This document shows, one piece after another, positions 26,416 through 34,827 of a stretch of 64,000 nucleotides of DNA. Each line of letters begins with the position of its first letter. Position 1 is the first letter of the stretch. Source of the stretch: Bailinhaonella thermotolerans (lineage in GTDB: Bacteria > Actinomycetota > Actinomycetes > Streptosporangiales > Streptosporangiaceae); contig NZ_QZEY01000001.1 of assembly GCF_003594875.1 (NCBI RefSeq), positions 868,001 through 932,000 of the forward strand, given 5' to 3'. Made by a program: the position numbers and the translations under genes. Under the pieces are notes generated by a model that was given only the letters and a program-made list of their open reading frames with translations, was not told the origin of the DNA and made no database searches.

Positions 26416-27573
26416 TCACGGCACCGGCACCCGGGCCTGCTCCGGGATCACCGGGACCTGCTCCGGCGGCGGGTTCACGCTGGTCGCGGGGGCGGACTCG
26501 CGCCGGAGCCGGTCCAGCGACTCGCGCAGCCGTGCCCGGAGAAAGCGCTGGCCCGGCCGCTCGGCGAACCGGTACACCAGGTAAGACAACAGCACGGCGG
26601 CCCCCGCGGTCACGGCGAACACGCCCCAACGGCCCAGGTGGGGGCGCAGTGCGGGCACCAGCAGGACCGCGACGAGCTGGTGAAAGAGATACAGCGGATA
26701 GGTAAGAGCGCCCAGCACCACCAGCCCCCGCCACCTCACGCGGTCGAACACGCCCAGCGCGACGAGCCCCATCAGCACGAAGATCGCGGTGATGACGGCC
26801 ATGACCGCGAAGTCGGCGTGCGGGACCCTGTCGTACTGCAGGTCGGTCGCGAACGTCACGGTCTGGTGCATGCCCAGCACCCAGGCGACCCCGACGAACC
26901 CCCACGGGATCAGCGCCGAGCCGTACCGGTGGATCAGGAAGAACGCCATCCCGGCGATGAAGAACGGCGCGTGCTTGGGCACGAACACGACCTTGAGCAG
27001 CTCGTTCCCCGCGGCCTGGGCGTAGACGGAGACCACGAGCCACCCGGCCATGAACCCCAGCGTGTTCCGCACGGTGGCGCCGACCGCCGCCAGCAGGCAC
27101 ACCAGCACGTAGAAGCGCAGCTCCACCCAGAGCGTCCAGTAGACGACGTCGGCGTTCCCGGCCCCGACGCCCGCCTGCATCATCGTCAGGTTCGTCAGGT
27201 AGTCCCGCGCCCCGATCCTGGGGCTGGTGGACGCCAGCGACGTGGCCAGGTAGACCACCGCGAACGCCGCCACGCTCAGCCAGTAGGCGGGGAACAGCCG
27301 GGCGACCCGGGACACGGCGAAGTCCCCCACCCCGCGCCCCTGCACGCTCATCAGGATCACGAACCCGCTGATCACGAAGAAGAGCTGCACCCCGAGGTTC
27401 CCGAGCTGCGCGGCCCCGGCCACCTCGGGGAACACCTCGGTCCCCCGCTTCCCCCACAACCCCCGATGCGTCGTCAGGTAGTGCACGCACAGAACGGCGA
27501 ACGCCGCGCCGAAGCGCAGCAGGTCCAGCACGGCGAGGCGCCCCCCGAGGCTGGGACCAGTAGATCGATCCAC
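26416..27573 (-). CDS. Acyltransferase 3 family membrane protein (OafA-like)
   Basis: A 385-residue multi-pass acyltransferase that transfers acetyl or other acyl groups to carbohydrates at the membrane. Landmarks: DLLRFGAAFAVLCVHY (catalytic His), LGVQLFFVISGFVILMS, RVARLFPAYWLSV and WTLWVELRFYVLV, with about ten hydrophobic helices. A disordered Pro/Val-rich tail follows from about residue 355. The GTG at 27573 has AAGGG upstream. The acceptor is unknown; no glycosyltransferase cluster surrounds it. Confidence 0.9.
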   Translation of the reverse strand: MDRSTGPSLGGRLAVLDLLRFGAAFAVLCVHYLTTHRGLWGKRGTEVFPEVAGAAQLGNLGVQLFFVISGFVILMSVQGRGVGDFAVSRVARLFPAYWLSVAAFAVVYLATSLASTSPRIGARDYLTNLTMMQAGVGAGNADVVYWTLWVELRFYVLVCLLAAVGATVRNTLGFMAGWLVVSVYAQAAGNELLKVVFVPKHAPFFIAGMAFFLIHRYGSALIPWGFVGVAWVLGMHQTVTFATDLQYDRVPHADFAVMAVITAIFVLMGLVALGVFDRVRWRGLVVLGALTYPLYLFHQLVAVLLVPALRPHLGRWGVFAVTAGAAVLLSYLVYRFAERPGQRFLRARLRESLDRLRRESAPATSVNPPPEQVPVIPEQARVPVP

Positions 27574-27690
27574 GGCCCTTGGACGCCGCGATGATCTTCC
27601 TGGTTCCCTCCTGTCCCGGCTCTCCTCCCGTGACCGGGAACGCCCCGCCGCCGGCCGCCGGCGCCCTCCCCGGTCCGCCGGCGCCGGGCC

Positions 27691-28491
27691 TCAGGGACGG
27701 CGCACCAGGGCGCGGACGCTGATCGCCACCCCGAGCGCGGACCAGGCCAGCAGCACGGCCAGGTCCTGCCACCGCGCGCCGTACGCGCCCGACAGCAGCC
27801 CCGCGCGGAGCAGGTCGGCGGCGGGCCTGAACGGGAGCACGTCGTGGACCGCCTGGAACCACCCGGGCAGCCGGCTCGCCGGGAAGGTGATCGGCGAGAA
27901 CAGCAGCACGAAGAACACCAGCACCTGGGAGGTGAGCTGGGCGAGCAGCGGCGGCAGCAGTACGGCGACCGCGTACCCGACGGCCGTGGCCGTCAGCGCG
28001 GTCAGCGCGGCGGCCGCCGCCAGCACGGGCCAGTCGAGGTCGTAGCCGAAGCCGTACCGCAGCCAGGCCACGACCAGCGCGACGGGGATGCCCGGCAGGG
28101 CGACGGCCAGCCACACCGTCAGGTCGGCCAGCAGCAGCAGCGGGCGGGGCACCGGCAGGGAGCGCATGTAGGTGAACGTCCCGGAGGCGCGCGCCTGCGC
28201 CACGCCCTGGGGGACCATGACCAGGCCGATGACCATCAGCAGCACGGTGGGCGCGCCCGTGGACAGGAACCGGGCCGCGGGCGTGTCGATGCCGGGGATG
28301 AGCAGCCCGAACCCGATGACGACACCGGCGGCGAGCAGCGCCTGCACGACGACGAACAGCGGCAGCATCGCGCCGATCTGCGCCGTGGTCCAGCGCAGCA
28401 GGCTCGCGTAGGCCGTCCAGAGGCCGGTGCGCGGCGGCGTGACCGGGGGCACGCGCGAGGGCGGCGCGGGGGTGGCGATCGTCTCGCGCAT
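27691..28491 (-). CDS. ABC-2 type permease of the TetR-controlled exporter
   Basis: A 266-residue permease with about six hydrophobic helices (for example LPLFVVVQALLAAGVVIGF, ALTALTATAVGYAVAVLLPP and VLVFFVLLFSPITFPASRLP). The ABC-2 signature around FSPITFPASRLPGWFQAVHDVLP is clear. The N-terminus is Pro/Thr-rich and cytosolic. Its ATG shares one base with the TGA of the upstream ATPase gene (TGATG), indicating coupled translation. Confidence 0.9.
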   Translation of the reverse strand: MRETIATPAPPSRVPPVTPPRTGLWTAYASLLRWTTAQIGAMLPLFVVVQALLAAGVVIGFGLLIPGIDTPAARFLSTGAPTVLLMVIGLVMVPQGVAQARASGTFTYMRSLPVPRPLLLLADLTVWLAVALPGIPVALVVAWLRYGFGYDLDWPVLAAAAALTALTATAVGYAVAVLLPPLLAQLTSQVLVFFVLLFSPITFPASRLPGWFQAVHDVLPFRPAADLLRAGLLSGAYGARWQDLAVLLAWSALGVAISVRALVRRP

Positions 28492-29474
28492 CAGCGGCTC
28501 TCTTCCGGGGCGGCGGCCGGGCCCGCGGGGGCGCCGGCGGTGACGGCGAGGTAGACGTCCTCGAGGGTGGCGGGGGTCAGGGCGTAGCCCTCGACGCGCC
28601 CGCTGTCGCGGAGGGCCGCGGCCCAGGCGACGGCGGCCTCGGCGTCGGCCGCGCCGATGGTCAGCAGCACCCGGCGGCCGGCGCGGACGCGGCGGGTCAC
28701 CGGGAGCGGCGGCCCGGCGGGCGGCTCGGAGGGGTCGGTCCCGTCCGGGCGCAGCGCGAGTTCGAGCTGCAGGTCCCGGTCGCCCGTCCCGCGCAGCCCG
28801 GCGGGTGACCCGGAGGCCACGACCCTGCCGTGGTCGAGCACGACGAGTTCGTCCACCACGCGCTCGGCCTCCACGACGTTGTGCGTGACGAGCAGCACGC
28901 CGGCTCCGTCGTCGCCGAGCCGGCGGACGGCCTCCCACAGCAGCCGCCGCCGGGCCGCGTCGACGTCGTTGGTCGGCTCGTCCAGGATGACCAGCGGCAC
29001 CGGCGCGACGGCGGCCATGGCGAAGGCGACCAGGCGGCGCACTCCCCCGGACAGGCCGCCGCCGTCCGGGGTGGCCCGCCGGTCGAGCCACTCGCCGATG
29101 TCCAGCTCGGCGGCCAGGCGGCGCGCGGCGGCCCGGGCGCCCGCCCGCGACAGACCGCGCAGCCGCCCGGCGATCTCGATCGCCGTCCTGGGGGTCAGGC
29201 CGTCCAGCGGCGCCTGCGCCTGGGCCTGGAGCGCCACGCGGCGGCGCGCCGCCGCCGGATCCGCCACCGCGTCCGCCCCCGCCACCCGGATCGACCCGCC
29301 GCCGGGCCGGAGCAGGCCCACGACCTGCGAGACCAGGGTGGTCTTGCCCGCGCCGTTGTGGCCCAGCAGCCCGACCACCTCACCCGGTCTGACCCGCAGG
29401 CTGACCTGGTCGTTCGCCACCACGGAGCCGAACCGCCTGGTGAGGCGATCGATCTCCAGCACCGCGCCCCGCAT
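28491..29474 (-). CDS. ABC exporter ATP-binding protein
   Basis: An exporter ATPase of about 327 residues. Walker A is GLLGHNGAGKTTL, the signature has the unusual form GGLSGGVRRLVAFAMA, Walker B is LVILDEPTNDVDA and the switch VTHNVVEAE. A DrrA-like C-terminal domain is present. Two ATGs are possible: 29474, with AGGTG five nt before it, is preferred; 29489 has no ribosome site and lies only 3 nt from the operator pair. Divergent from the TetR gene across the two dyads at 29493-29524, so TetR repression is likely. Confidence 0.9.
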   Translation of the reverse strand: MRGAVLEIDRLTRRFGSVVANDQVSLRVRPGEVVGLLGHNGAGKTTLVSQVVGLLRPGGGSIRVAGADAVADPAAARRRVALQAQAQAPLDGLTPRTAIEIAGRLRGLSRAGARAAARRLAAELDIGEWLDRRATPDGGGLSGGVRRLVAFAMAAVAPVPLVILDEPTNDVDAARRRLLWEAVRRLGDDGAGVLLVTHNVVEAERVVDELVVLDHGRVVASGSPAGLRGTGDRDLQLELALRPDGTDPSEPPAGPPLPVTRRVRAGRRVLLTIGAADAEAAVAWAAALRDSGRVEGYALTPATLEDVYLAVTAGAPAGPAAAPEESR

Positions 29475-29492
29475 GGGCTCACCTGCCATTCA

Positions 29493-29524
29493 GATACCGA
29501 CGGTATTGCGATACCATTGGTATC
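29493..29524. promoter_or_regulatory. Two adjacent TetR-type operator dyads
   Basis: ATACCGACGGTAT (29494-29506) and GATACCATTGGTATC (29510-29524) are two palindromes sharing the half-site GATACC/GGTAT, with centres 17 bp apart. They lie between a divergent ABC exporter and a TetR gene, which would allow two dimers to repress both directions. Confidence 0.82.
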
Positions 29525-29559
29525 CGGATGCCGCTGGTACGTCAACTAGGATGCGAGGC

Positions 29560-30378
29560 ATGGATGCAGGCCACTCCGCGCCCGCGCGGCGCGTCCGGCG
29601 CACTCGCGCCGAGCGCAAGCAGGAGACCCGCGACGCGCTCATCGCGGCGGCGCTGGCGGTCTTCAGCCGCGACGGCTACCACGGCGCGAGCCTGGAGGAG
29701 ATCGCGGGCGAGGCCGGGTTCTCCAAGGGGGCGGTCTACTCCAACTTCGGCGGCAAGGCCGAGCTGTTCCTGGAGGTCATGGACTACAACCTGGCGGCGC
29801 TGCGCGGCGAGGGCTGGGACCCCTTCGCCACCCCGGGCGACGGCGCGCCCGCACGGAACGGCGTCCCCGCGCCGGGCGACGGCGGCACGACGGGGAACAG
29901 CGGCACGACGGGGAACGGCGGCACGACGGGGAACGGCGTCGCGAGGGGGAGCGGCGGCGCGGCCCCGGAGGGCGGGGAGGGCGGTGAGGACGCGGCGGAG
30001 ATGGTGCGCGGGTTCGCGCTGGCCACGCTGGAGTTCATCACGACCGCGGCCCGCGACGAGAGGCTCGCCCACCTGCTCCGCGCCCGGGTCCAGGTCCTGC
30101 TCGACGCCTACGGCCGCGTCGCCGCCGCCGGCCGCCCGGCGGGCGAGAAGCTCCCCGCGGGCGACGTCGCGCAGCTCATGGCCGCGCTCGACCAGGGCGT
30201 GTCGGTCCTCGCGCTCAGCGGCGTCGCCGGCATCGACGGCGCCCTGCTCCGCGCCGGCCTGCGCCGCCTCGTGGACCCGGCCGCCGCCGCGGCCGACCCC
30301 TCCCCGCCCCGGGACGGCCACGCCGCCCTCCTGCCGGACGTCGAACGGGTGGGCCGCCTCCTCCGCGACCTCCCCTGA
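29560..30378 (+). CDS. TetR-family repressor with low-complexity insert
   Basis: A 272-residue TetR regulator. The N-terminal HTH (about 15-65) reads RDALIAAALAVFSRDGYHGASL and EIAGEAGFSKGAVYSNFGGK. Between the DNA-binding domain and the ligand domain lies a Gly/Thr/Asn/Pro-rich insert (about 90-147) containing three GTTGN-type repeats. The ligand domain resembles TetR_C types with VRGFALATLEFITTAARDER. The ATG at 29560 was chosen; it is 35 nt from the operator pair. It probably autorepresses and controls the divergent exporter. Confidence 0.9.
   Translation: MDAGHSAPARRVRRTRAERKQETRDALIAAALAVFSRDGYHGASLEEIAGEAGFSKGAVYSNFGGKAELFLEVMDYNLAALRGEGWDPFATPGDGAPARNGVPAPGDGGTTGNSGTTGNGGTTGNGVARGSGGAAPEGGEGGEDAAEMVRGFALATLEFITTAARDERLAHLLRARVQVLLDAYGRVAAAGRPAGEKLPAGDVAQLMAALDQGVSVLALSGVAGIDGALLRAGLRRLVDPAAAAADPSPPRDGHAALLPDVERVGRLLRDLP
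29884..29937 (+). repeat. 18-nt in-frame tandem repeat, three copies
   Basis: Units of GGCACGACGGGGAACnGC at 29884-29901, 29902-29919 and 29920-29937 encode GTTGN(S/G). They lie inside the TetR gene in the linker before the ligand domain. Confidence 0.92.
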
Positions 30379-30562
30379 CCCGCCCGCCGCCAGGGCGGTC
30401 GGCGCGGCGAACGGGTCCTCGTGCGCCCGCCCGGCCTCTCGCGCCGTACGGCCTCTCGCGGCGTACGGCCACGCCCGGATGCTCCGGACGCCCCCGGACG
30501 CTCCCGGATGGCTCCGGCGCCCCGGAGCGCTGCGGGCGGCTCTGGAGGGGGCCGGACACGCG

Positions 30563-30595
30563 GGAACCCCCGGCCGCCGGACGGCCGGGGGTTCC
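30563..30595 (-). terminator. Hairpin terminator downstream of arc
   Basis: A perfect 14-bp stem GGAACCCCCGGCCG / CGGCCGGGGGTTCC with loop CCGGA starts 8 nt beyond the arc stop. It may also stop the converging TetR transcript, whose 225-bp downstream gap otherwise holds only GTACGGC-type repeats. Confidence 0.8.
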
Positions 30596-30603
30596 GCGAG
30601 GTG

Positions 30604-32367
30604 TTACAGGTACTGACCGGTGTTGGCGACCGTGTCGATGGAGCGGCCGGCCTCCGTGCCCTGCTTGCCGGACACCAGGGTGCGGATGTAGACGATCCGC
30701 TCGCCCTTCTTGCCGGAGATGCGGGCCCAGTCGTCGGGGTTGGTGGTGTTGGGAAGGTCCTCGTTCTCGCTGAACTCGTCGACGCAGGCGTTCAGGAGGT
30801 GGTTCACCCGGAGGCCCTTCTGGCCGGTCTCCAGGAACTCCTTGATCGCCATCTTCTTGCCGCGGTCGACGATGTTCTGGATCATCGCGCCGGAGTTGAA
30901 GTCCTTGAAGTACAGGACCTCCTTGTCGCCGTTGGCGTAGGTCACCTCGAGGAAGCGGTTCTCCTCGCTCTCGGTGTACATCCGCTCGACGACCCGCTGG
31001 ATCATCGCCTCGACGCACGCCTCCGGCGATCCGCCGTTGGCCGCGAGGTCGTCGGGGTGCAGCGGGATGTCGGTGGTGATGTACTTCGAGAAGATGTCCT
31101 TGGCCGCCTCGGCGTCCGGCCGCTCGATCTTGATCTTGACGTCCAGGCGGCCGGGCCGCAGGATCGCCGGGTCGATCATGTCCTCGCGGTTGGAGGCGCC
31201 GATGACGATGACGTTCTCCAGGCCCTCGACGCCGTCGATCTCCGAGAGGAGCTGGGGAACGATGGTGTTCTCCACGTCGGAGGAGACGCCGGATCCGCGG
31301 GTGCGGAAGATGGAGTCCATCTCGTCGAAGAACACGATCACCGGGGTGCCCTCGGACGCCTTCTCACGCGCCCGCTGGAACACCAGCCGGATGTGCCGCT
31401 CGGTCTCGCCGACGTACTTGTTGAGCAGCTCGGGGCCCTTGATATTGAGGAAGAAGCTCTTGCCCTCCTGGCCGGTCTTCTCCGCGACCTGCTTGGCCAG
31501 GGAGTTGGCGACGGCCTTGGCGATGAGCGTCTTGCCGCAACCGGGCGGGCCGTACAGCAGCACGCCCTTGGGCGGCCGCAGCCGGTGCTCGCGGAACAGC
31601 TCGGCGTGCAGGTAGGGCAGCTCGATCGCGTCCCTGATCTGCTCGATCTGCCGGCTCAATCCGCCGATCTCGTGGTAGGAGATGTCCGGCACCTCTTCGA
31701 GGACCAGCTCCTCCACCTCGGACTTGGGAATGCGCTCGTAGACGTATCCGGAACGGGGTTCGAGCAACAGGGAGTCCCCCGGCCGCAGAGGAACGTCCTT
31801 GAGCGGCTCGGCGAGCCGCACCACGCGTTCCTCGTCGGCATGGGAGATCACCAGCGCCCGCTCACTGTCCTCCAACAGTTCCTTGAGCATCACGATGTCG
31901 CCGACGGTCTCGTAGTCGAGAGCCTCGACGACGTTGAGGGCCTCGTTCAGCATGACCTCCTGGCCACGCCGCAACTCGTCCACGTCCACCGCGGGGCTGA
32001 CATTGACCCTCAGCTTGCGGCCCCCGGTGAACACCTCGACTGTGCCGTCGTCGCGGGCCTCGAGGAACACCCCGAACCCCGACGGCGGCTGAGCCAGCCG
32101 ATCGACCTCTTCCTTCAGAGCGACGATCTGGTCCCGCGCTTCTTTGAGAGTGGCCACGAGACGCTCGTTCTGGCTCGTGACGGCGGAGAGATTGGCCTGG
32201 GCCTCGTGGAGTCGCTCCTCAAGGACACGCGTCTGTCGGGGAGACTCCGCGAGTTTGCGGCGAAGCGCGCCGATCTCCTCCTGCAAGAAGGAGACCTGCG
32301 TTGTGAGGTCGGCGACCTCTCGTTCGCGCTGCGCGGCGCGAGCCTCCGCGTCGTCGCGAGCTGCCAC
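30604..32367 (-). CDS. arc: Proteasome-associated AAA ATPase Arc/Mpa
   Basis: A 587-residue ring ATPase that recognises Pup and feeds pupylated proteins into the 20S core. An N-terminal coiled coil (about 5-92) is followed by the tandem OB interdomain (about 97-225). The AAA module has Walker A GPPGCGKT (273-280), Walker [13 protein letters not shown] (near 345) and the arginine-finger region around [11 protein letters not shown]. The C-terminus NTGQYL carries the penultimate-region tyrosine needed to dock on PrcA and open the gate. The GTG at 32367 has GGAGGTGA upstream. Known as mpa in mycobacteria and arc elsewhere. Confidence 0.98.
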   Translation of the reverse strand: MAARDDAEARAAQREREVADLTTQVSFLQEEIGALRRKLAESPRQTRVLEERLHEAQANLSAVTSQNERLVATLKEARDQIVALKEEVDRLAQPPSGFGVFLEARDDGTVEVFTGGRKLRVNVSPAVDVDELRRGQEVMLNEALNVVEALDYETVGDIVMLKELLEDSERALVISHADEERVVRLAEPLKDVPLRPGDSLLLEPRSGYVYERIPKSEVEELVLEEVPDISYHEIGGLSRQIEQIRDAIELPYLHAELFREHRLRPPKGVLLYGPPGCGKTLIAKAVANSLAKQVAEKTGQEGKSFFLNIKGPELLNKYVGETERHIRLVFQRAREKASEGTPVIVFFDEMDSIFRTRGSGVSSDVENTIVPQLLSEIDGVEGLENVIVIGASNREDMIDPAILRPGRLDVKIKIERPDAEAAKDIFSKYITTDIPLHPDDLAANGGSPEACVEAMIQRVVERMYTESEENRFLEVTYANGDKEVLYFKDFNSGAMIQNIVDRGKKMAIKEFLETGQKGLRVNHLLNACVDEFSENEDLPNTTNPDDWARISGKKGERIVYIRTLVSGKQGTEAGRSIDTVANTGQYL

Positions 32368-32526
32368 GCCCCGTCACCTCCTTCCCAGCTTCAACGACTA
32401 CTTCAGACCCTACCTATCTAGGCCCGATCCGTAACCTGGCCGCGCAGTGTTCGTGTCGTTACACCGAGTGGCCGGAGACTTATCCGGTTTGGAGCGTTTA
32501 TCCGAGCCGTTACCGAGCCGACAGTC

Positions 32527-33426
32527 TTACAAGATTGTTTGTTCCCCGATCACGGGCGTACCAACGGTTGTGGCTGAATCGTCACCAAAAGCCCCCTTGG
32601 CGGGACGGCGGCGGCGTGGTGGGGGCGTCACGCCCTCGGCCATCCGCCGCGCCGTGACCAGGAATCCGGTGTGCCCCACCATGCGGTGGTCCGGGCGTAC
32701 GGCCAGGCCCTCGACGTGCCAGTCGCGCACCAGCGTCTCGGAGGAGTGCGGCTCGGTGAAGGCGCCGTGCTCGCGCAGCGTCTCCACGGTCCGGGAGAGC
32801 TGCGTAGTCGTCGCGACGTACACGCAGATCACGCCGCCGGGAGTGAGCGCCTTGGAGGCGGCGTCCACGCACTCCCACGGCGCGAGCATGTCCAAGATGA
32901 TCCGGTCCACGTCGGTCTCGTCGAGGGCCTCGACGAAGTCGCCGACCTGGAGCCGCCAGTTCTCCATCGGCCCGCCGTTGAACTTCCGCACGTTCCGCTC
33001 GGCGATCTCGGCGAAGTCCGCGCGCCGTTCGTACGACGTCACGTGGCCCTCGGATCCGACCGCGCGCAGCAGGAAGCACGTCAGCGCCCCCGACCCCACG
33101 CCGGCCTCGACGACCCGGGCCCCGGGGAAGACGTCGGCCATGGCCACGATCTGCGCGGCGTCCTTGGGGTAGATCACGGCCGCCCCGCGCGGCATCGAGA
33201 GCACGAAGTCCGACAGCAGCGGCCGGAACGCCAGATAGGCGGTCCCCCCGCTCGCCCGCACCACGGAGCCCTCCGGCTGCCCGATCAGGTCATCGTGCGC
33301 GACGGACCCCTTGTGCGTGTGGAACTGCTTCCCCGGCTCCAGCGTGATCGTGTGCCGCTTGTTCTTGGGGTCGGTGAGCTGTACCTGATCCCCGGCCTGA
33401 AAAGGCCCGTGCCTGCGCAAACCCAT
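32527..33426 (-). CDS. trmI: tRNA (adenine-58-N1)-methyltransferase TrmI
   Basis: A 299-residue SAM-dependent enzyme that makes m1A at position 58 in the tRNA T-loop. A beta-barrel N-terminal domain (GPFQAGDQVQLTDPKNKRHT) precedes the Rossmann domain with VVEAGVGSGALTCFLLRAVG, then DRIILDMLAPWECVD and GGVICVYVATTTQLSR. A basic Pro/Arg-rich tail ends the protein. It is the conserved neighbour upstream of arc in actinobacteria; the 160-bp gap to arc is AT-richer and may hold the arc promoter. Confidence 0.95.
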   Translation of the reverse strand: MGLRRHGPFQAGDQVQLTDPKNKRHTITLEPGKQFHTHKGSVAHDDLIGQPEGSVVRASGGTAYLAFRPLLSDFVLSMPRGAAVIYPKDAAQIVAMADVFPGARVVEAGVGSGALTCFLLRAVGSEGHVTSYERRADFAEIAERNVRKFNGGPMENWRLQVGDFVEALDETDVDRIILDMLAPWECVDAASKALTPGGVICVYVATTTQLSRTVETLREHGAFTEPHSSETLVRDWHVEGLAVRPDHRMVGHTGFLVTARRMAEGVTPPPRRRRPAKGAFGDDSATTVGTPVIGEQTIL

Positions 33427-33486
33427 GCCGCAAAGGCTATAGCCACCAGACCCCCGATCTTGTCACCTCGCGGGGCCCGCCCCGGG

Positions 33487-33936
33487 TCACATGACGTCGA
33501 ACTCGTTGCCCTCGGGGTCGGCCATCGTCACGTGGCGGGAGCCGCGGTCCTCGACGGCCCACAGGACGGTCGCGCCGAGGGCGCGGAGGCGCTCGACCTC
33601 GGCGTCGCGCCGGTCCGGGCCGACGTGCAGGTCCAGGTGGAGCCGGTTCTTGCCGGTCTTGGCCTCGGGGACGGCCTGGAACAGCAGCCGCCGGCCGAGT
33701 CCAGTGCCCGTCTCGGGGTCCACGGGGTCGTCCGGGTGCCGCGCGGCGGCCAGCGCCTTCCACGCGCGCCGCCCGCCGATCGCCGTCACGTCCGCCTCGG
33801 TCACCAGCCCGGCCCCGAGCAGCCGCTCGATCAGCGCCGAGTTGTCCTCCAGGACGTAGCCCAGCGCCCCGGCCCAGAAGGCCGCCAGCCGGTCGGGGTC
33901 GGCGCAGTCGATCACGAGCCTCCACTCCACGGCCAT
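33487..33936 (-). CDS. VOC (glyoxalase/bleomycin-resistance) superfamily protein
   Basis: A 149-residue vicinal-oxygen-chelate protein. The fold start WRLVIDCADPDRLAAFWAGALGY and end VTMADPEGNEFDV are typical of the Glyoxalase_6-like families, and HLDLHVGPDRRDAEVERL carries the second beta-alpha unit. Possible metal or substrate residues are the HLDLHV histidines and the terminal glutamate. The substrate is unknown. Single gene; not obviously linked to the proteasome. Confidence 0.85.
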   Translation of the reverse strand: MAVEWRLVIDCADPDRLAAFWAGALGYVLEDNSALIERLLGAGLVTEADVTAIGGRRAWKALAAARHPDDPVDPETGTGLGRRLLFQAVPEAKTGKNRLHLDLHVGPDRRDAEVERLRALGATVLWAVEDRGSRHVTMADPEGNEFDVM

Positions 33937-34047
33937 CCCGGACCTCCCGTCGCGCCTGCCCCCGTTATAGCCCCGTTCCCGGCGGCGGGACCAGAGGCCC
34001 GGTACGGCGCCCGCCGTACGGCACGCACGGGGGCGGGACGGCGGGCC

Positions 34048-34140
34048 GGGCCGGCGGCGAAGAAGACGCCGCGGCGAGGGGACGCGGCGAAGAGGACGCG
34101 GCGGCGAGGGGGACGCTCGGCGAGGGGGCGCGGCGGCGAA
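34048..34140. repeat. Purine-rich imperfect tandem repeat
   Basis: About 90 bases of repeating GGCGAAGAGGACGCGGCGGC-like sequence lie between the VOC and response-regulator genes. The plus strand is strongly purine-biased. No gene is supported in 33937-34143. Confidence 0.6.
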
Positions 34141-34143
34141 CCG

Positions 34144-34827
34144 CTACGGGAGGGCGCCGGGGGTGATGAGCCCGCACTCGTAGGCGAGGACCACGGCCTG
34201 GACGCGGTCGCGGAGGCCCAGCTTGGTCAGGACGTTGCCGACGTGGGTCTTGACGGTGGTCTCGCTGACGACGAGCTCGGCGGCGATCTCGGCGTTGGAC
34301 AGGCCGCGGGCGATGAGGCGCAGGACCTCCAGCTCGCGCTCGGTGAGGCGGTCCAGGCGCGCGGGGGTGGCCTGCTCGTGCGCGGAGGGCAGGCGGGTGG
34401 CGAACTTGTCCAGGAGGCGGCGGGTGACGCTCGGCGCGACGATGGCGTCCCCGGCGGCGACCACGCGGATGGCTTGGACCAGCTCGTCCGGGGGCACGTC
34501 CTTGAGGAGGAAGCCGCTGGCCCCGGCGCGCAGCGCCTCGACGATGTACTCGTCCAGGTCGAAGGTGGTCAGCACGAGGACGCGGGGCACGTGGGCGCTG
34601 GCCGCGGCCTCGCGGACGAGGCGGCGGGTGGCCTCGATGCCGTCCACGCCGGGCATGCGGATGTCCATGAGCACGACGTCGGGCAGCAGGGCGCGGGTCT
34701 GCTCGACCGCCTGGGCGCCGTCCCCGGCCTCGCCGACGACGGCCATGTCCCCCTCGGCCTCAAGGATCAGCTTGAAGCCTGTGCGCAGCAGCGGCTGGTC
34801 GTCGACCAGGAGCACGCGGATTGTCAT
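34144..34827 (-). CDS. NarL/LuxR-family response regulator
   Basis: A 227-residue response regulator. The receiver domain (1-125) has the acidic pair in VLLVDDQPL, the phospho-acceptor aspartate in DVVLMDIRMPG, the switch residue in VLVLTTFD and the lysine in FLLKDVPPDEL. The LuxR-type HTH (about 158-220) has LTERELEVLRLIARGLSNAEIA and VKTHVGNVLTKLGLRDR. Its ATG overlaps the stop of the sensor kinase gene by 4 bp, so the pair forms a single two-component unit. Target genes cannot be told. Confidence 0.95.
   Translation of the reverse strand: MTIRVLLVDDQPLLRTGFKLILEAEGDMAVVGEAGDGAQAVEQTRALLPDVVLMDIRMPGVDGIEATRRLVREAAASAHVPRVLVLTTFDLDEYIVEALRAGASGFLLKDVPPDELVQAIRVVAAGDAIVAPSVTRRLLDKFATRLPSAHEQATPARLDRLTERELEVLRLIARGLSNAEIAAELVVSETTVKTHVGNVLTKLGLRDRVQAVVLAYECGLITPGALP

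Noticed and set aside
33937-34143. A gene in the purine-rich stretch before the response regulator
   Set aside because: The sequence is an imperfect repeat with no ribosome site or conserved translation.
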